A stretch of DNA of 64,000 nucleotides, from positions 2,170,001 through 2,234,000 of the forward strand of contig NZ_CP131913.1 in the NCBI RefSeq assembly GCF_030704205.1. The letters run 5' to 3'. Positions 1 through 8,379 of the stretch are shown here, piece after piece (position 1 is the first letter of the stretch; every line of letters starts with the position of its first letter). The translations under genes were made by a program, and so were the position numbers. The stretch comes from Halomonas alkalicola. GTDB taxonomy: Bacteria; Pseudomonadota; Gammaproteobacteria; Pseudomonadales; Halomonadaceae. The notes under the pieces are model-generated. The model had not been told where the DNA came from. It was given only the letters and a program-made list of their open reading frames with translations, and did no database searches.

Positions 1-984
1 CTTGCCTTCCGGAGGCATGGTGTTGACGCCGTGGGGGCTGCGCGGGGTCGGTACGTAGAGGGCGAAAGGGTTGCGGCCGCTGTGTGCCTGCTCGCGAGCG
101 TCGACCACGGGTACCTGGGAGTCGCCGATGGTGGTGTAGTTGCCGGCGGCAACCGCTGCTTCAATGGCAGGAACGTCGAAGAACACCGTCCAGTCGCGCT
201 CCGGGCCCATCATTTCCGGCAGGGTCATGCCGCGCGCCGAGTTGTAGGAGGAGGCGGCGACGAAGCGGCCGGTGTAGTCGGTTTCGCAGTTGTCCAGGTT
301 ACCGTCGACGATCGCCTGCCACTTGAACTCCATGGTCTCGGCGTCGATACACGTCATCATGGTCCAGTATTCGGACGGATCGTCCAGGTGCTCGCCGTTG
401 TTGTTCAGCGGCACGATCATCTCGCCTGCCGCGAAGACCCGCTCGGTACTCGGCACGCGCTGCAGGGTCAGGCCGTGAATGGCCTGTACGTTGGGGATGG
501 TGACGATCTTGTCGGCACGCATAATGTCCAGACGGATACGCGCTACCCGAGTGTTCAGCTTGTCGTTGATGAAGCACCAGCGGCCGTCGTAGCGGGCGTC
601 GGTGTAGCTCACCTTGGGGTGGTGGGTGTCGCCGTTGAGCGGGGCGTTGGGCCCCAGCACGCGCTTGGACTCGTTGGTGATGCCCCAGCCGGTGGCGCTG
701 TCGACGTTGAATACCGGGATGCGCAGCAGTTCGCGCATGGAGGGCACGCCGAGGATGCGCACCTCACCGGAGTGACCGCCGCTCCAGAAGCCGTAGTATT
801 CGTCCAGCTCACCCGGCTCCACGTGGTGTTCGTTGTTGGTCGCCGCCTCGGCGGGACGACTGCGTACCAGGGCGCCAGCGCCGAAACCGCTCGCCAGGCT
901 GGCCCCGGCCACACCGGTCACTGCGCTGTTGCGCAGGAAGTTTCGGCGGCTGAGGTCCTTGATGTGGTCGTTCTTGTCGCTCAT
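1..984 (-). CDS. nosZ: Nitrous oxide reductase NosZ, 5' part only
   Basis: NosZ is the periplasmic multicopper enzyme that reduces N2O to N2, the last step of denitrification. Only the first 328 codons are here; the gene runs off the left edge, so the CuA and most CuZ ligands cannot be checked. The N-terminus has a twin-arginine signal (SRRNFLRNSAVTG, residues about 12-24), as expected for a folded copper protein exported by Tat, followed by beta-propeller sequence typical of NosZ (for example WGITNESKRVLGPNAP). The start at 984 lies 3 bp after the nosR stop, and its AGGAG ribosome site is inside the last nosR codons, so the two are probably co-transcribed and translationally coupled. Identification is firm from the N-terminal sequence and the nosR neighbour. 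Confidence 0.96.
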   Translation of the reverse strand, partial: MSDKNDHIKDLSRRNFLRNSAVTGVAGASLASGFGAGALVRSRPAEAATNNEHHVEPGELDEYYGFWSGGHSGEVRILGVPSMRELLRIPVFNVDSATGWGITNESKRVLGPNAPLNGDTHHPKVSYTDARYDGRWCFINDKLNTRVARIRLDIMRADKIVTIPNVQAIHGLTLQRVPSTERVFAAGEMIVPLNNNGEHLDDPSEYWTMMTCIDAETMEFKWQAIVDGNLDNCETDYTGRFVAASSYNSARGMTLPEMMGPERDWTVFFDVPAIEAAVAAGNYTTIGDSQVPVVDAREQAHSGRNPFALYVPTPRSPHGVNTMPPEGK

Positions 985-987
985 GGT

Positions 988-3129
988 TCACTCCTCCTGA
1001 AGAGTGGGAATGCGCTGCAGTTTGGCCTGGCTGCCCTGCGCAGCATCGGCCGGGAAGGATTCAACGGCACCGCCCTTGGAGGAGGCGCGAGCGGCCTTCT
1101 CGAAGCGTTTGCGGCGCTTGACCATCGGCGGACAGCGCCGGTCGTCGTGGTAAGTCACCTGGCAGTCCAGGCAGTAGTGACACTCGTTGGCGTTGATGCG
1201 GCCGTCGGGATGGATGGCGGCCACTTCGCACTCGTTGGCGCAGATCTGACAGGGGGTGCCGCAGCTGCCGCGGTGGCGCTTGAGCCAGTCGAACAGGCGC
1301 AGGCGGGCGGGAATCGCAAGTCCCGCACCCAGCGGGCAGATGTAGCGGCAGTAGGCCTTGTGGGTGAAGGCCGAGATGGCGAGCAGGCCAAGGGCATAGG
1401 CCAGGAAGGCCCACTCGCGCTGGAAGCGCATGGTCACGGCGGTCTTGAACGGCTCCACCTCGGCGTAGCGTTCGGCCTGGCCCAGCGAGTGCAGCGAGAC
1501 CGCGAACAGCGCCAGCAGAATGATGTATTTGATCGCCCACAGCCGCTCATGCAGGGCGAAGGGCACTTCGAACTGAGGCACCCTGAGCTTGCGCGCGGCC
1601 TTGTTGATCAGCTCCTGCATGGCGCCGAACGGACACAGCCAGCCGCAGAACACACCGCGGCCCCACATCAGCAGCGTCACCGCCACGAACGACCAGAGGA
1701 TGAACATCATCGGGTCGATGAGGAACGACTCCCAGCTGAAGCCGTCCATCAGCGAGTGAACGAAGGTCAGGATGTTGACCACCGAGAGCTGGGCGAGTGA
1801 GTACCAGCCGATGAATACCACGGTGTAGACCAGGAAGCCGACCCGCAGCGGGTTGAACACCCTTGGGTAGCGCACCAGCACGTCTTGGAACAGCATCACG
1901 GCAGTCAGCACGGTCAGGCCTACCCCGAGGATCGCGATCTGGAAGGTGCGGTCGCGCCACACCTGCACCCACAGCGCCTCTTCCACGGGCGCCTCGAAGC
2001 GTTCGACATAGGCTTCGGGAATGCTGTAGTGAGCGTTGAAGCGAACGAACTCGGTATCCAGGGCGCCGGTCGCCCGGCGTACCAGCAGGCCCAGCTCCCA
2101 GGGCTCGCCGGGATCGAACTGGGCCTCCTCGCGAATGATGAAGATATCGCGCTCGGTCAGCGCCGGGGCACCCTCGATGCCGAGCCGCACGATGCGGCGG
2201 TGGTCGCTGTCGTGGAAGGTGATGGCGGTATTGCCCTGGGCCGCCTCGATGCGATCGAAGATGCCGCCGCGCACATAGCCCGAGCCCTTGAAGGAGTAGT
2301 CGCCGCGGGCCATCACCCCGATGGCGTGCTCACCCTCGTCGAGGCGCTCCATGAGCTGGTCATAGACCACGTCGCCGAGCAGGTTGCGGCCGGCCGTCGG
2401 GGCGTTCAGGTAGGTCAGGTAGAGATCGATGAAGGTGCTGTCGGCCGCCGCACTGCTGGCGTACGCCTCGGCGGGCGTACCGGCGAAGGCCTCGTTGACC
2501 TGGCCATGGGTCAGGTGAAGCCGGCGAATGGTGCCGTCACCGACCAGGGTCTCCCAGTTGGCTGGCTCGAACACCTCCTGGCGTACCCTGGCCGGCGGAG
2601 TGGCCAGGGGGTCGTCGATCAGGCCCTGCTCGGCGGCCACCCGCCGGGCGGAACGCATGATCGTCTCGGTGAGCACGATCACGGTGACGGTGGCGCCCGA
2701 GATGGCGTCCAGGTTTTCACCGACGCGCAGGCGCTCGCTGACGTGATGGGGAACGTGGGCATCGGCGTAGTCGATGAGGCGCTGCTCTGGGATGCCCACC
2801 AGCATGATCGGCTCTTCGTGCCCGAGAATGGTGGCCTGAGTGATGCGGGCCTGCGTGTCGATACCCACCAGCATACTGATCGGTTTGCCGGAGTAGGCCG
2901 GTATCGGTGCGATGTTATCGGTTTCGAAGGCATACCCTAGCAGGGTGTCGCCGGCGTAGACCGCCTTGGCGGCATGCTCGCCCTCCACTTCCGCCAGTCG
3001 CGTGGCGCGGGGGAAACCCGCCTTCACCTGGGACAGCTCGAAGGCCTGCGCGGACGCGCCGAGCAGCATCGACAAGCCGAAGACACAGGCGAGGGCCAGG
3101 GAGAGGAACGGGCGGTGCCGGATGGACAT
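988..3129 (-). CDS. nosR: NosR, membrane flavo-iron-sulfur protein required for N2O reduction
   Basis: NosR is thought to feed electrons from the quinone pool to NosZ and is needed for nosZ expression or activity. The 713 residues show a signal/anchor (1-29), a periplasmic FMN-binding domain with an ApbE-type flavinylation motif DAISGATVT (141-149, Thr147 the expected FMN site), about five membrane segments (about 395-590), two conserved CxxxCP motifs (C495-C499 and C594-C598) and a C-terminal two-cluster ferredoxin-like region (C623, C627, C630, C634; C650, C653, C656, C666). Length and domain order match the family. It is first in a nosRZ operon on the minus strand. The upstream region carries an NsrR-like palindrome (3181-3203) and an FNR/Dnr-like box (3246-3259). 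Confidence 0.96.
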   Translation of the reverse strand: MSIRHRPFLSLALACVFGLSMLLGASAQAFELSQVKAGFPRATRLAEVEGEHAAKAVYAGDTLLGYAFETDNIAPIPAYSGKPISMLVGIDTQARITQATILGHEEPIMLVGIPEQRLIDYADAHVPHHVSERLRVGENLDAISGATVTVIVLTETIMRSARRVAAEQGLIDDPLATPPARVRQEVFEPANWETLVGDGTIRRLHLTHGQVNEAFAGTPAEAYASSAAADSTFIDLYLTYLNAPTAGRNLLGDVVYDQLMERLDEGEHAIGVMARGDYSFKGSGYVRGGIFDRIEAAQGNTAITFHDSDHRRIVRLGIEGAPALTERDIFIIREEAQFDPGEPWELGLLVRRATGALDTEFVRFNAHYSIPEAYVERFEAPVEEALWVQVWRDRTFQIAILGVGLTVLTAVMLFQDVLVRYPRVFNPLRVGFLVYTVVFIGWYSLAQLSVVNILTFVHSLMDGFSWESFLIDPMMFILWSFVAVTLLMWGRGVFCGWLCPFGAMQELINKAARKLRVPQFEVPFALHERLWAIKYIILLALFAVSLHSLGQAERYAEVEPFKTAVTMRFQREWAFLAYALGLLAISAFTHKAYCRYICPLGAGLAIPARLRLFDWLKRHRGSCGTPCQICANECEVAAIHPDGRINANECHYCLDCQVTYHDDRRCPPMVKRRKRFEKAARASSKGGAVESFPADAAQGSQAKLQRIPTLQEE

Positions 3130-3180
3130 GGGCCTTCCTTATCAAGTGCGTGTTCGAGGCCAGGGAAGGGAGTTGCCAAG

Positions 3181-3203
3181 AACATGCATTTGAAATGTTG
3201 CTT
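3181..3203. promoter_or_regulatory. NsrR-type operator upstream of nosR
   Basis: A 23-bp imperfect palindrome beginning AACATGCATTT and continuing GAAATG, ending TT. It matches 17 of the 20 defined positions of the E. coli NsrR consensus (two AAnATGCATTT half-sites, tail to tail). It lies 52 bp upstream of the nosR start, and an nsrR gene is 0.7 kb away. Assignment is by motif only. Confidence 0.6.
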
Positions 3204-3245
3204 ATGTGTTGTTGCCCATCATGCCAGTTGACCGCTTGGTTTTAA

Positions 3246-3259
3246 TTGACTTGGGTCAT
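3246..3259. promoter_or_regulatory. FNR/Dnr-like box upstream of nosR
   Basis: TTGACTTGGGTCAT, that is TTGAC-N4-GTCAT, fits the CRP/FNR-family consensus TTGAT-N4-ATCAA in 8 of 10 positions. The same TTGAC-N4-GTCAT form recurs at the ubiU promoter (14165-14178), which supports it being a real site for an Anr, Fnr or Dnr regulator encoded elsewhere. Confidence 0.5.
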
Positions 3260-3348
3260 GCCCGGTGTGGCCCAGGTCAAGCCGGAGGGAGTAATCCCAA
3301 AGGGTTACGTGTCTTGGAGGCGCGCGATGCGCTGAAGGAGGAGGGCGC

Positions 3349-3370
3349 AGCGGGGCGCTAGCGCCCCGCT
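3349..3370 (-). terminator. GC-rich perfect palindrome, probable terminator
   Basis: A 22-bp perfect palindrome (AGCGGGGCGC/GCGCCCCGCT, with TA at the centre overlapping the arms) lies 44 bp beyond the stop of the minus-strand cytochrome gene. It has no downstream T-run, so it may need Rho or simply stall polymerase. Confidence 0.4.
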
Positions 3371-3413
3371 GGATGGTGGGCAGGCCACCGCTGGTCGCGA
3401 GTCGCGAAGAGAG

Positions 3414-3725
3414 TTAGAGCACCGGCTCGAGCATGAAGTCGACGGCAGCCTTCACTTCCTCGTCGCTCAGGTTGGCGTGACCACCCTTGGGTGGCATGGC
3501 GCCGATACCGTTGATTGAGTTGGCGTAGAGTTCGTCCATGCCTTTCTCGAGGCGCTCCGCCCAGTGCCCCTCGTTGCCCTTGATGGGCGCGCCGGCGGCT
3601 CCGGTCATGTGGCAGGCCATGCAGGCCTGGTTGTAGATCGCCTCGCCGTCGGGCTCGGCCTGGACGGCGGCCGAGAGGGCCAGGGCGGCGACGCCGGTCA
3701 GGGTGAGGGTAGCCAGTCGCTTCAT
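3414..3725 (-). CDS. Small periplasmic c-type cytochrome (cytochrome c5 family)
   Basis: A 103-residue exported monohaem cytochrome. It has a Sec signal peptide (residues 1-23, ending AAVQA), a single haem site CMACH (C35, C38, H39) and a C-terminal candidate Met ligand in GIGAMPPKGG, the usual layout of cytochrome c5. It probably carries electrons between the bc1 complex and periplasmic denitrification enzymes; that role is inferred from its place between nosR and nsrR. I chose the ATG at 3725 (MKRLATLTL) because it gives a clean signal peptide and has GGAG eight bases upstream. A longer in-frame reading upstream would destroy the signal. An NsrR-like palindrome lies immediately upstream (3727-3749). 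Confidence 0.85.
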   Translation of the reverse strand: MKRLATLTLTGVAALALSAAVQAEPDGEAIYNQACMACHMTGAAGAPIKGNEGHWAERLEKGMDELYANSINGIGAMPPKGGHANLSDEEVKAAVDFMLEPVL

Positions 3726-3726
3726 G

Positions 3727-3749
3727 AACATGTCTCCAGAATGCATCTT
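3727..3749. promoter_or_regulatory. NsrR-type operator at the cytochrome c5 start
   Basis: Read on the minus strand this 23-bp element begins AAGATGCATT and ends CATGTT, matching 15 of 20 NsrR consensus positions. It covers the ribosome-binding site of the cytochrome gene, a position where repressor binding would block elongation or initiation. Confidence 0.45.
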
Positions 3750-3826
3750 AAGGCGGTGAAAAAATCGGATGGCGCCGACGCCTCCGATGTCTGGGCCCAT
3801 GATGGCGCAGGGCCCCATGGGTAGCC

Positions 3827-3840
3827 ATGACCCATGTCAT
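3827..3840. promoter_or_regulatory. Possible FNR/Dnr-like box upstream of the cytochrome c5 gene
   Basis: ATGACCCATGTCAT keeps the symmetric TGAC-N4-GTCA core of the other boxes but lacks the outer T/A bases. It lies about 100 bp upstream of the cytochrome start. Weak. Confidence 0.25.
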
Positions 3841-3898
3841 GGCAGAACGCACTTTGAAGCATCGCCGACGCCGCCCGGCAGCGCAAGCCGGGCGGCCG

Positions 3899-4378
3899 TC
3901 AGGAGGCCAGCGGCGGGGTGCTGCCGGCCTTGCTGCCGGTCAGCGGCTCGATTTTCAGCAGCTCGACCAGCTGCGGCTGCTGGGGACCCAGCATGTCGGC
4001 CAGGGTGTACTTGTCGAGGACGGCGAGAAAGGCCCGTAGCGCCTCGGCGAGGATCGGCTTGAGCCGGCAGGCCGGGGTGATCTTGCACTCGTTCTTCTCA
4101 CCGAAGCACTCCACCAACTGCAGGTCGTTCTCAGTATCGCGCACCAGCCTGCCCAGGCGGATCTCCTCGGGGGCCTTCTTGAGCAGCAGGCCGCCGTTCT
4201 TGCCGCGAATGGCGGTGATATAACCCTTGTGGCTCAGGTCCTGCACCACCTTCATCAGATGATTGCGGGAGACCTCGAAGCGCCCGGCGATCTCGTGGAT
4301 GGTGGAGCGCTCCTCCCCCTTCACCGCCAGGTAGATGAGCACGCGCAGGGAGTAGTCGGTAAAGCGGGTCAGATGCAT
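3899..4378 (-). CDS. nsrR: NO-sensing Rrf2-family repressor NsrR
   Basis: NsrR is a [4Fe-4S] or [2Fe-2S] transcription factor that loses DNA binding when NO attacks its cluster, so its targets rise under nitrosative stress. The 159-residue protein has the Rrf2 winged helix (about 1-80: MHLTRFTDYSLRVLIYLA is the typical N-terminus, with IRGKNGGLLL in the wing) and three cluster cysteines C91, C98 and C104 in CFGEKNEC...TPAC spacing. I chose the ATG at 4378 over one 36 bp upstream because the family begins MHLT or MRLT and the longer form would run into the FNR-like box. At least five NsrR-like operators lie in this window, so this is very probably the local NO regulator. Confidence 0.93.
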   Translation of the reverse strand: MHLTRFTDYSLRVLIYLAVKGEERSTIHEIAGRFEVSRNHLMKVVQDLSHKGYITAIRGKNGGLLLKKAPEEIRLGRLVRDTENDLQLVECFGEKNECKITPACRLKPILAEALRAFLAVLDKYTLADMLGPQQPQLVELLKIEPLTGSKAGSTPPLAS

Positions 4379-4400
4379 ACGAGTGTTGGCACCTATCGGC

Positions 4401-4414
4401 TTGATATTAGTCAA
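4401..4414. promoter_or_regulatory. FNR/Dnr-like box at the nsrR promoter
   Basis: TTGATATTAGTCAA matches TTGAT-N4-ATCAA at 9 of 10 positions. It is 22 bp upstream of the nsrR start, so nsrR transcription probably responds to oxygen or NO through an FNR/Dnr regulator. The position is close enough to the gene that repression is as likely as activation. Confidence 0.6.
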
Positions 4415-4435
4415 ACTTAATTATGTAATATGCTT

Positions 4436-4849
4436 CTATTCTATCACTTTTTCTCTCATCGCCGTGAGAGAGCCTGCGCCTGTGGCATCGGGTCGTGTCA
4501 GCAGGAAGGTCGCCACGCCGGTGAACAGCAGCCCGGTCAGTGCCAGCACGGCGGGCGCCGCACCGCCGACCCACAGCACCAGCCAGCTCATCAGCAGCAG
4601 CACCAGCGCCAGCCGCTTGGCCCGGCGCGGCACCGCGCGCTGCTCCCGCCAGGCGTGCAGGGTGGGGCCCAGGCGCGGATGCGCGTGCAGCCATCGGGCC
4701 AGCCGCGGGGAGCCCTTGGGGGCGGCCCAGGCCGCCACCAGCAGGAAGGGCGTGGTGGGCAGCAGCGGCACTACCAGGCCGGCGGTGCCCAGGCCGATGC
4801 AGCCATAGGCCAGCCCGCTCCAGGCGATACGCGAGACCGGGTGTGTCAT
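4436..4849 (-). CDS. YbaN family (DUF454) inner-membrane protein
   Basis: A 137-residue membrane protein with the DUF454 signature near its N-terminus (GLGTAGLVVPLLPTTPFLLVAAW, hydrophobic, with the conserved LPTTPF), a short charged loop containing RLARWLHAHPRLGP, and two further membrane helices (about 80-115). The family's biochemical role is unknown. It sits upstream of nsrR on the same strand, diverging from nnrS, with GGGAGG just before the ATG. The gap to nsrR contains an FNR-like box, so the two genes need not share one transcript. Confidence 0.85.
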   Translation of the reverse strand: MTHPVSRIAWSGLAYGCIGLGTAGLVVPLLPTTPFLLVAAWAAPKGSPRLARWLHAHPRLGPTLHAWREQRAVPRRAKRLALVLLLMSWLVLWVGGAAPAVLALTGLLFTGVATFLLTRPDATGAGSLTAMREKVIE

Positions 4850-4881
4850 GCAGAACCTCCCCCGTGGCGGCGATGCTCGAT

Positions 4882-4904
4882 AAATAGTATTTTACATGCA
4901 TGTT
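4882..4904. promoter_or_regulatory. NsrR-type operator between ybaN-type gene and nnrS
   Basis: A 23-bp element ending ACATGCATGTT; it matches 17 of 20 NsrR consensus positions, with a near-perfect right half. It overlaps the likely nnrS start codon and lies 33 bp from the divergent ybaN-type start, so it could control both directions. Confidence 0.55.
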
Positions 4905-6116
4905 AAAGAGTGACGCAAAGCCTTCCGTGAATCGCCCCGGGAGAACCGCTTCCACCGTTCCGGCCTGGCGCTGGCTCTTCCCGCTGGCGGCCCTGCACGC
5001 GGCCCTGCTGGTGCCGCTTTCCCTGCTGTCACTCTATCACCTGCAGGAGGTGCCGCTGCTGGCCTCCCCTGCGGCACATGGTCGCGAGCTGCTGTTCGGC
5101 TTCGTCCTGGCGGTGATCGCCGGCTACCTGCTCGGGCCGCTGCCGCCGCGCCGGCTGCGGTTGCTGGTCGGGCTGTGGCTGCTGGCTCGCCTGGGCGGCC
5201 TGGTCTGGCCGGGCGCGCTGCCGGTGATCCTGGCCGATGCCGGCTTCGTGCTGTTCGTCGCCTGGCACCTGGTGCCGCGCTTCATCGCCGCCAAGAAGTG
5301 GCGCAACCGGGTGCTCTCGCCGCTGCTGGGCCTGCTCTGCCTGCTGGCCCTGGTCACCCTGGTCTGGCGCCACCTGGGCGCCATGCCGACCACGGTGCTG
5401 GTGATGCATCAGGGGGTGCTGTGGCTGGTGCTGCTGATGGTGTTCATGGGCGGGCGGGTGCTGGCGCCGGCGGTGAACGGCCACCTGATGGCGAACCGGC
5501 GCCAGGCCGGGGCGGGGGGGTCGCGCCGCGCCTCGAGGCGGCGCTGATCGTGCTGCTCGGGGTGACGCCGCTGCTGATGCTGTGGCCGCCGCTGAGGCCA
5601 CTGGCCGCGGGGCTGGTGCTGGCGGCCGGGCTGCTGGTGCTGTGGCGGCTATGGCGCTGGCGGCCCTGGGCCTGCCGCGGGCGACCCGACCTGCTGGGGC
5701 TCATGGTGGGCTACGCCTGGCTGGGAGTGGGTCTGCTGCTGCTGCTGCTGGCCCGAGCCTGGTGGCAGCAGCCCCACGCCAGCGCCACCCTGCACGCCTT
5801 CACCATCGGGGCGCTCGGCACCCTGGCCTCCGGCATCATGCTGCGCCAGGCGATCCTGCGCGCCAAGGCGCGCCCCGAGGCGGAGACGCTGCTGCTGCCC
5901 CTGGCGCTGCTTTTCTCCCTGGCCGCGCTGCTGCGCCTGCTGGCGCTGGATGCCGGGGAGGGGTGGCTGCTGCTGCTGTGGGGCTCTGCCCTCGCCTGGA
6001 GCCTGGCCTGGGGGCTCGCCGCCTGGCGGCTGCTCCACTGGTGCCGCCGCACGGTGCGCCGCAGGCTTGATCCAGGTCAGCTACCTCGAGAAGGGTACCG
6101 ACGCGCCGGACCCTGA
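4900..6116 (+). pseudogene. nnrS: NnrS family membrane protein, interrupted by a one-base frameshift
   Basis: NnrS proteins are polytopic haem/copper membrane proteins that protect denitrifiers from NO stress. Residues 1-205 read from 4900 and the rest continues in another frame from about 5520, giving together about 405 residues, the normal NnrS length, with roughly 12 membrane helices. The shift falls at a run of seven G (5514-5520); one extra G would restore the frame. This may be a sequencing error rather than a dead gene. The C-terminal part has the family's HAFTIGALGTLASGIMLRQA stretch. The first ATG (4900) lies inside an NsrR-like operator; a GTG at 4927 is an alternative start. Expected to be NsrR-controlled. 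Confidence 0.8.
6067..6080. promoter_or_regulatory. Possible FNR/Dnr-like box upstream of hemN
   Basis: TTGATCCAGGTCAG, 8 of 10 positions of TTGAT-N4-ATCAA, lies within the 3' end of nnrS and about 104 bp upstream of hemN. Anaerobic hemN genes are commonly FNR/Anr-dependent, which makes it plausible. Confidence 0.4.
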
Positions 6117-6183
6117 ATGGCATACTCTGCCCCATACGGCGGCGCCGCGGTGCCGCCACCCGGTTTAAAGAGGCTGTTTCACG

Positions 6184-7569
6184 ATGCAAGACGACCTGCT
6201 GTTCGATCGCCCCCTGGTGGAGAAGTACGACCGTCCGGGCCCGCGCTATACCTCCTACCCCACGGCACCCCAGTTCCATGCGGCCTTCGCCGAGGACGAC
6301 TATCGCGCCGCGGCCGAACGCAGCAACCGGGCCGAGACGCCCAAGTCGCTGTCGGTCTACGTGCATATCCCGTTCTGCAAGAGCCTCTGCTACTACTGCG
6401 CCTGCAACAAGATCATCACCCACAACACCGAGCGGGCCGCCGAGTACCTCGAGTGGCTCAAGCAGGAGATCCGCGTGCAGGGCGCGCTGTTCGACGAGTC
6501 GCGGCGCATGACCCAGCTGCATCTGGGCGGGGGCACGCCCACCTACCTGAGCAACGCCCAGCTCGGCGAGCTGATGGCGGCGCTGGACGAGGCCTTCCAC
6601 TTCGCCCCGCCCGCCGAGCGCGAGTTCTCCCTGGAGGTGGACCCGCGCACCGTGACGCCCGAGCAGATCCACGAGCTCCACGACCTGGGCTTCAACCGGC
6701 TGAGCTTCGGGGTGCAGGACTTCGATCGTGACGTCCAGGAGGCGGTGAACCGTCTGCAGAGCGAGGAGCAGGTGGTGGAACTGGTCCAGGCGGCCCGCGA
6801 CGCCGGCTTCCAGTCGGTGAGCGTCGACCTGATCTACGGCCTGCCGCGCCAGACCGTGGCCAGCTTCGATGCCACCCTGACCAAGATCATCGCCCTGCAG
6901 CCGGACCGCATCGCCAGCTACAGCTATGCCCACCTGCCCCAGCTGTTCAAGGCCCAGCGGCTGATCCGCCCCGAGGACATGCCGCCGCCGGAGCGCAAGC
7001 TGGAGCTGCTCGAGCTGACCATCCGCCGCCTCACCGCCGCCGGCTACGTCTATATCGGCATGGACCACTTCGCCCTGCCCGACGACGAGCTTACCCTGGC
7101 CCGCGAGAACGGCACCCTGCAGCGCAACTTCCAGGGCTACTCCACCCACGCCGACTGCGACATGATCGCCCTGGGCATCACCTCCATCGGCAAGGTGGGC
7201 GACACCTACAGCCAGAACGTCAAGGAGACCGCCCAGTATCAGCATCGCCTGGAGGAAGGGCGCCTGCCGGTGTTCCGCGGCTACCGCCTCAACGCCGATG
7301 ACCGCCTGCGCCGCGACGTGATCAACGCCCTGATGTGCCACAACCGCATCGACTTCGCCACCATCGAGGCCGCCCACGGCATCGTCTTCCGCGGCTACTT
7401 CGCCGACGCCCTGGCGCAGCTGCAGGAGATGGCCGACGACGGCCTGCTGGCGATCCGTGAGGGTGAGATCGAGGTGCTGCCCGCCGGACGGCTGATGATG
7501 CGCAATGCCGCCATGGCCTTCGACGCCTATCTCAAGCCCGAAGAGAACCGCTACTCGCGCACCGTCTGA
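6184..7569 (+). CDS. hemN: Oxygen-independent coproporphyrinogen III dehydrogenase HemN
   Basis: HemN is a radical-SAM enzyme that decarboxylates two propionates of coproporphyrinogen III without oxygen, keeping haem synthesis running during denitrification. The 461-residue protein begins with the HemN-type N-terminus (KYDRPGPRYTSYPTAPQF), followed by the cluster motif C65KSLCYYC72 with the extra Cys74 (CxxxCxxCxC) that marks true HemN, GGGTPTYL for SAM binding, and a complete C-terminal HemN domain (GYSTHADCDMIALGITSIG). Full length. Its start has a weak ribosome site. It stands alone between nnrS and ubiT. Demand for haem and haem d1 here makes it a logical member of the cluster. Confidence 0.96.
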   Translation: MQDDLLFDRPLVEKYDRPGPRYTSYPTAPQFHAAFAEDDYRAAAERSNRAETPKSLSVYVHIPFCKSLCYYCACNKIITHNTERAAEYLEWLKQEIRVQGALFDESRRMTQLHLGGGTPTYLSNAQLGELMAALDEAFHFAPPAEREFSLEVDPRTVTPEQIHELHDLGFNRLSFGVQDFDRDVQEAVNRLQSEEQVVELVQAARDAGFQSVSVDLIYGLPRQTVASFDATLTKIIALQPDRIASYSYAHLPQLFKAQRLIRPEDMPPPERKLELLELTIRRLTAAGYVYIGMDHFALPDDELTLARENGTLQRNFQGYSTHADCDMIALGITSIGKVGDTYSQNVKETAQYQHRLEEGRLPVFRGYRLNADDRLRRDVINALMCHNRIDFATIEAAHGIVFRGYFADALAQLQEMADDGLLAIREGEIEVLPAGRLMMRNAAMAFDAYLKPEENRYSRTV

Positions 7570-7844
7570 GCGAGTCGGCGCAGCCGGCCGGCGCGCCGTC
7601 TCCCGCCCCTGGCCGCGCCACGCCGCGGCTCTTCCGCTGTCAAATGAAAATGGGTCATGATGTCGCCTCGCCTGCACCAGATATGGGGCTTGCCGAGGCG
7701 ATATGGTCTATATATGGTAGGCGGGCCGCGGGTGATCGAGGGCTGTCCGGCGACATGATGCATGTCAGTGCAGCCCGGGGAGCAGCGGCCTAGGATGAGC
7801 GGTTCGGCGGCCTCGGCCGCGTGGTTATCCTCAGGAGAGCTGTC

Positions 7845-8339
7845 ATGTCCCTGCCGTTGTTGCCTTTACCGTTACAGGCCCTGCCGCGCCTTCCCGCACC
7901 CGCCCGCCTGATTCGCGCCGTCGATCCGCGCGTGCCGGTCGGCGTCAAGCGCCGCCTGGTGGAACCGCTGCTCAACCGCACCTTCGCCGAGCCCCTGGCC
8001 GAGGGGGAGTTCGACGCCCTGGAGGGGCGCCGCATCACCCTGGCCATCGAGGATCTCGGCGTGGCGCTGACCCTGACCCTCGAGAACGAGCGTCTCAGGG
8101 TCTGTACCGAGCCCGGCGAGGCCTCCATCCGCGGCGGCTGGCGCGAGTTCCTCTGCCTGGCCACCCGCCGCGAGGACCCCGACGCCCTGTTCTTCCAGCG
8201 CCGGCTGCTGATCGAGGGCGACACCGAGCTCGGCCTGATGGTCAAGAACCTCCTCGACGGTCGCGAGGAGGGGCTGGCCCAGGGGCCCTTCGGTGAACTG
8301 CTGGTCCGCCTGGAGCGGCTGGCGAGACGCACGACCTGA
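7845..8339 (+). CDS. ubiT: SCP2-domain protein UbiT, anaerobic ubiquinone biosynthesis factor
   Basis: UbiT, together with UbiU and UbiV, allows ubiquinone synthesis without oxygen; its SCP2 lipid-binding fold is thought to hold the hydrophobic intermediates. The 164-residue product has the UbiT layout: a short N-terminal leader, then an SCP2 domain (about 45-150) with GRRITLAIEDLGVALTLTL and IRGGWREFLCLATRREDPDALFF, the latter typical of YhbT/UbiT. The ATG at 7845 is preceded by AGGAG eight bases upstream; an earlier in-frame start at 7821 lacks a ribosome site. ubiU and ubiV are 3.8 kb away on the other strand, separated by the ribonucleotide reductase genes. The 275-bp gap upstream shows no convincing operator. 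Confidence 0.85.
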   Translation: MSLPLLPLPLQALPRLPAPARLIRAVDPRVPVGVKRRLVEPLLNRTFAEPLAEGEFDALEGRRITLAIEDLGVALTLTLENERLRVCTEPGEASIRGGWREFLCLATRREDPDALFFQRRLLIEGDTELGLMVKNLLDGREEGLAQGPFGELLVRLERLARRTT

Positions 8340-8379
8340 CCCTTTTCCGATAAACCGACTTTCTTCCGGAGCCATCCGC

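Noticed and set aside
31..1800. Long open frame on the plus strand opposite nosZ and nosR
   Set aside because: A shadow frame caused by high third-position GC; the composition is low-complexity and no motif is present, whereas the minus-strand genes are certain.
4379..4414. Longer nsrR start at 4414
   Set aside because: It would place the start codon inside the FNR-like box and add residues absent from Rrf2 proteins; MHLTRFTDYS is the normal beginning.
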